In this document: positions 62,925-64,000 of the stretch, piece after piece | How positions within the stretch are numbered: the first letter of the stretch is position 1 | How the letters are laid out: every line of letters starts with the position of its first letter | Assembly (NCBI GenBank): GCA_026225275.1 | Contig: JAMFSL010000036.1 | Span: forward strand, 1-64,000 | DNA length: 64,000 bases | Direction of reading: 5' to 3' | Origin: Puia dinghuensis | GTDB taxonomy: Bacteria > Bacteroidota > Bacteroidia > Chitinophagales > Chitinophagaceae | The notes under the pieces: generated by a model | Seen by the model: the letters and a program-made list of their open reading frames with translations, nothing else | What the model was told of the DNA's origin: nothing | The model's database searches: none | Translations under genes and position numbers: made by a program

Positions 62925-63787
62925 TCAAAGAATGGCTTGACTCATATAAACCCTCTGACAGAGATCAGGCAACGGCTGCTTTACGCGAGATTATGCAAGA
63001 GGTAGCCTTAGCAGGCCTGTATCGGGCCGGCTTTTATGAAAAAGCAGCATTTTACGGAGGGACAGCCCTGCGCATATTTTATGGCCTGGATCGATTTTCA
63101 GAAGATCTTGATTTTTCTCTGCTCGCTGACAACCCGAATTTTTCTTTTCAACCCTATATAGACGCCATCATCACAGAATTTGATTCCCAGGGAATGCAGG
63201 TCTCGGTTCGGGAAAAAACTAAAGCCGTGCAAACCAATGTTGAATCAGCATTTCTAAAGTCGGAAACGATTTGGAAAGAACTTGTGCTGGACGGGATACT
63301 CCCGCAACAGGGGATGGGCCAGGTCGCTAACATCAAAATTAAAATAGAAGTAGACAAACGGCCGCCCCTGGGTTTTGATACGGAAGAAAAGCTCCTGACA
63401 CAGCCTTTCTCTTTTTATGTAAAATGCTTTACCTTAATCGATCTGTTTGCCGGAAAGATGCATGCCTTATTATTCCGAAAATGGCAGAATAACGTCAAAG
63501 GTCGTGATTGGTACGACATGGAATGGTATATTAAAAAGGGAATACCCCTGAATCTGTCCCATTTCCTTGCCCGGGCTATAAGCAGTGGCCACTGGAAAGG
63601 CAGCACTATGACCGAACAAGAATTCAGAAACCTTCTAAAGCAAAAGATAGATTCTGTAAATATGGACAGGGTAAAAGAAGATATCAGACGCTTTATTCCG
63701 AACCAAGATCGCTTAAAAATATGGTCACCACAATACTTTCATGACCTGGCCGAAAAAATGATAGTCGATAATAGCAAACAGCCATGA
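62921..63787 (+). CDS. abiEii: AbiEii-type nucleotidyltransferase toxin
   Basis: 288 residues of the AbiEii/AbiGii family (DUF1814), a DNA-polymerase-beta-like nucleotidyltransferase. The active-site pattern is FYGGTALRIFYGLDRFSEDL followed by DFSLL: the GG-T/S motif and the DxD (about 46-68), with conserved LIDLFAGKMHALLFRKW and KGRDWYDMEWYIKKG further on. Such toxins stop growth, by modifying tRNA or using NTP in other cases, and give abortive-infection phage resistance. Coupled to the antitoxin by an ATGA overlap. AT-rich relative to the window. Confidence 0.92.
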   Translation: MIKEWLDSYKPSDRDQATAALREIMQEVALAGLYRAGFYEKAAFYGGTALRIFYGLDRFSEDLDFSLLADNPNFSFQPYIDAIITEFDSQGMQVSVREKTKAVQTNVESAFLKSETIWKELVLDGILPQQGMGQVANIKIKIEVDKRPPLGFDTEEKLLTQPFSFYVKCFTLIDLFAGKMHALLFRKWQNNVKGRDWYDMEWYIKKGIPLNLSHFLARAISSGHWKGSTMTEQEFRNLLKQKIDSVNMDRVKEDIRRFIPNQDRLKIWSPQYFHDLAEKMIVDNSKQP

Positions 63788-63805
63788 TAAATCGGCTCCC
63801 CGCGA

Positions 63806-64000
63806 TTAATCCGCCCGCAAACTCTTCACCGGATTCACCATAGCCGCCCTCACCGACTGCCAGCTCACCGTCAGCAGCACAACCAGCAGCACACCTCCTC
63901 CCGTCCCGGCAAAGATCCACCAGGGAATGCCCGCATGATAGGGATATTGTTGCAGCCAGTGATGCATAGCATAAAACGCCAATGGCATGGCGATAAGAAA
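63806..64000 (-). CDS. FtsX-family ABC permease, C-terminal end (partial, runs off the window)
   Basis: The frame entering from the right edge reads FLIAMPLAFYAMHHWLQQYP, a loop, then a membrane helix (GGGVLLVVLLTVSWQSVRAA) and MVNPVKSLRAD before a TAA at 63808-63806. This is the final helix and the characteristic tail of a MacB/FtsX-type permease, as in the complete gene at 3858-6308 (PIRSLRSE). The rest lies beyond the window. 18 bases from the convergent abiEii gene. It appears intact at this end, unlike the left-edge fragment. Confidence 0.9.
   Translation of the reverse strand, partial: FLIAMPLAFYAMHHWLQQYPYHAGIPWWIFAGTGGGVLLVVLLTVSWQSVRAAMVNPVKSLRAD

Noticed and set aside
1-64000. CRISPR arrays, tRNA or rRNA genes, insertion sequences, prophage
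   Set aside because: No regularly spaced repeats, cloverleaf-like sequences, transposase motifs or phage structural genes were seen while reading both strands; short RNA genes could still have been missed by eye.

Overview
The window reads as a chromosomal segment of a saprophytic, glycan-degrading Bacteroidota, most likely a member of the Chitinophagaceae. The reasons are: two ECF sigma / FecR / SusC / SusD loci with STN-domain receptors, proteins with type IX secretion (T9SS) sorting domains of both type A and type B, FtsX/MacB-type permeases, Bacteroidota-style promoters (TAnnTTTG -7 elements), moderately high GC and almost no Shine-Dalgarno sequences. I see no rRNA, tRNA, CRISPR array, transposase or phage module, and no gene-free stretch longer than about 150 bases except a decayed gene near 58 kb.

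Layout. 1-2.2 kb: a hybrid histidine kinase on the minus strand whose receiver domain is cut at about base 125 and joined to the cut end of an FtsX permease gene. 2.4-6.3 kb: exonuclease III, a small lipoprotein and a full FtsX-type permease behind two inverted repeats. 6.4-14 kb: a GH78 rhamnosidase-like enzyme, a secreted serine hydrolase, an M19 dipeptidase, NudK, a degenerate LytTR regulator and an acyltransferase. 14.1-24.8 kb: sigma, anti-sigma, SusC, SusD, a strong terminator and an unusual GH89-GH28 fusion enzyme. 24.9-33.9 kb: a second sigma/FecR/SusC/SusD locus with a DUF1735 lipoprotein and a secreted alpha/beta hydrolase. 33.9-42.3 kb: assorted envelope proteins, a YihY/BrkB membrane protein, a GH53 galactanase and T9SS substrates. 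42.3-44.1 kb: an encapsulin nanocompartment operon with its DyP peroxidase cargo. 44.3-52 kb: a transglutaminase / DUF2126 protein converging on an operon of zincin-like peptidase, second transglutaminase and circularly permuted ATP-grasp/alpha-E protein, a widespread but functionally unresolved peptide-chemistry cluster. 52-61.6 kb: an LMF1-like membrane protein, an M1 peptidase, a membrane glycosyltransferase-like protein, a decayed beta-propeller gene, a SolA-type oxidase, a MORN/TonB-C protein and an unknown membrane protein. 61.7-63.8 kb: a GNAT acetyltransferase and an AbiE-type (type IV) toxin-antitoxin pair. The right edge holds the C-terminus of another FtsX permease.

How the genes fit together. 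The two Sus loci are trans-envelope signalling systems: the STN domain of a SusC-type receptor signals through FecR to an ECF sigma factor that should activate the receptor operon. Both receptor genes carry the same short sequence element 13 bases before their ATG. GH78, GH28 and GH53 activities together point to pectin (rhamnogalacturonan I) use, with GH89 as an outlier. Genes are packed tightly: ATGA-type overlaps couple several operon pairs, and five convergent gene pairs overlap at their 3' ends.

The best candidates for unusual biology are the GH89-GH28 fusion, the shared element upstream of the two SusC genes, the ATP-grasp/alpha-E/transglutaminase/zincin cluster, and the rearrangement breakpoint at the left edge. 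All function calls come from reading motifs and remembered family features; no database search was run.
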